The notes below the pieces were generated by a model. The model saw only the letters and a list, made by a program, of their open reading frames with translations. It searched no databases and was not told the origin of the DNA. This document shows positions 4,918-5,694 of a stretch of 5,694 nucleotides of DNA, one piece after another. The stretch comes from Bacillota bacterium (lineage in GTDB: Bacteria > Bacillota > Clostridia > Christensenellales > Aristaeellaceae). The translations under genes were made by a program, and so were the position numbers. The stretch spans positions 1-5,694 of the forward strand of contig JAEYRW010000159.1 of the NCBI GenBank assembly GCA_023435435.1, in the 5' to 3' direction. The stretch's first letter is position 1. Each line of letters starts with the position of its first letter.

Positions 4918-5694
4918 TGGCAAAAGTCAGGGTGCAGGATGCAACCAAGGAACTCAGCACGAACGCGGCAAAGCTGATGGAGTCGATCTCCCGCATGCGC
5001 AAGCAATCGCAGGACGTGCTCGGTTCGCTGCGCAGAGTCCAGGACGGCTATGTCCGCGAGGAGCGCGAGCGCCACGAACAGGCGGCGAAGGAAGAGCTGC
5101 GCAAGCAGTACGAGGCGGCCGCACAGTTCATGTCGGCGTATTCGAGCGAACCGGCGGAGGCGACGCCCCCTGCGGCCGAGGCGCCGGTTGTCGTTTCCGC
5201 GGAAAAGGCCGAAGCGCCGGTCGCGGCGAACGCGCCTGAGCCCGCCCCCGCGCCCGCCGCGAAGGCGGAACCGGCTCCCGCGGAGCCGGAGGTCAGGCGC
5301 GAGCCGGAAACAAGGAGCGAGCCGCCGCGCGCGGAAGGTGTGCGGCCCGCGGCCCAGCAGCCGCAGAGAAGACCCGCCCCCGTTCAGCCGGGTGCGCCGG
5401 GCGTCGGCGCACCGGGCCAGCCTCGCTATGGCCGTCCCGTGAATCCGCAGCCGGGCATGCAGAACCAGCCGGGGATGCAGGGTCAGCCGCGCTACGGCCG
5501 TCCCGTGAATCCGCAGCCGGGCATGCAGGGTCAGCCGGGCATGCAGGGTCAGCCCCGCTACGGTCGTCCCGTGAACCCGGGCCAGCCGGGGATGCAGGGC
5601 CAGCCGCGCTACGGCCGTCCCGTGAACCCCGCGCAGGCGGGTGCGCCCGGCGCAGCGCCGGGTCAGCGCTATGGCCGTCCCGTGAATCCGGGCC
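4917..5694 (+). CDS. infB: Translation initiation factor IF-2, N-terminal part (runs off window)
   Basis: The frame opens with ATG at 4917, overlapping the ylxQ stop (TAATG), and stays open to the edge: 259 codons with no stop. The start MAKVRVQDATKELSTNAAKL resembles the small N-terminal domain of IF-2, and the place after nusA-ylxR-ylxQ is exactly that of infB in Firmicutes. Next comes a charged, probably helical stretch (about 47-72), then an Ala/Pro/Glu-rich linker (78-140) and from residue 170 an RYGRPVNP repeat region. A long disordered segment ahead of the GTPase core is normal for IF-2, but this repeat is peculiar. The G domain and domains II-IV that deliver initiator tRNA to the ribosome lie beyond the window, so the identity rests on context plus the N-terminus. 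The ribosome binding site is weak (GGGGG at 4900-4904), which suggests coupling to ylxQ translation. Confidence 0.85.
   Translation, partial: MAKVRVQDATKELSTNAAKLMESISRMRKQSQDVLGSLRRVQDGYVREERERHEQAAKEELRKQYEAAAQFMSAYSSEPAEATPPAAEAPVVVSAEKAEAPVAANAPEPAPAPAAKAEPAPAEPEVRREPETRSEPPRAEGVRPAAQQPQRRPAPVQPGAPGVGAPGQPRYGRPVNPQPGMQNQPGMQGQPRYGRPVNPQPGMQGQPGMQGQPRYGRPVNPGQPGMQGQPRYGRPVNPAQAGAPGAAPGQRYGRPVNPG
5424..5690 (+). repeat. In-frame tandem repeat encoding RYGRPVNP units in IF-2
   Basis: Five copies of a 24-nt core encoding RYGRPVNP start at 5424, 5490, 5556, 5607 and 5667 (residues 170, 192, 214, 231 and 251). The spacings are 66, 66, 51 and 60 nt, all multiples of three. The linkers are built from QPGMQ(G/N) units, five in all, and the last linker is Ala/Gly/Pro-rich. 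The first two 66-nt units differ at only 6 positions, and the only amino-acid change is Asn183 to Gly205. Copies 1 and 5 of the core are identical in DNA. The array continues to, and probably past, the window edge. The pattern suggests expansion by slippage or unequal recombination. Confidence 0.95.

Noticed and set aside
5424..5690. Regularly spaced repeats as a CRISPR array
   Set aside because: The repeats are in frame within a protein gene, the spacers are themselves repetitive and coding, and spacing varies from 51 to 66 nt, so this is a protein repeat.

Overview
The window is GC-rich chromosomal DNA that looks like a Gram-positive Firmicute, most likely a member of the Clostridia. Three things point there. 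The gene order rimP-nusA-ylxR-ylxQ-infB is the classic Firmicutes arrangement. NusA is of the short type, without the C-terminal acidic-repeat domains of enterobacteria. The phosphofructokinase carries pyrophosphate-type active-site residues, as is common in anaerobes. Strong AGGAGG-like ribosome binding sites and a TTG start codon fit the same picture. The genus cannot be read from the sequence alone.

Layout: positions 1-95 hold no gene, only three small palindromes in a row downstream of pfp. Positions 96-1334 (minus strand) encode a pyrophosphate-dependent 6-phosphofructokinase. A divergent intergenic region (1335-1485) carries a near-consensus sigma-70 promoter for pfp and an extended -10 promoter for the next gene. 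Positions 1486-2463 (plus strand) encode an asparaginase of the Rhizobium etli / Asparaginase_II family. The 204-base gap that follows contains a good extended -10 promoter and a structured leader of about 95 nt. That leader has a hairpin followed by a U-run and a second hairpin next to the ribosome binding site.

From 2668 to the right edge runs a tightly packed operon for ribosome maturation, transcription elongation and translation initiation: rimP (30S maturation), nusA (elongation/termination factor), ylxR/rnpM (RNA-binding, RNase P modulator family), ylxQ (L7Ae-type RNA-binding protein) and the 5' end of infB (IF-2). The last three genes each start on the stop codon of the preceding gene (TAATG, ATGA, TAATG), which suggests translational coupling. 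The infB fragment is unusual for its Ala/Pro/Glu-rich linker followed by at least five copies of an RYGRPVNP repeat joined by QPGMQ units. It runs off the window, so its GTPase domains are not visible.

Overall this is a housekeeping region. I see no defence system, mobile element, CRISPR array or RNA gene, and nothing that amounts to a new multi-gene system. The most useful leads are the competing hairpins in the rimP leader and the tandem repeat in the IF-2 N-terminal region.
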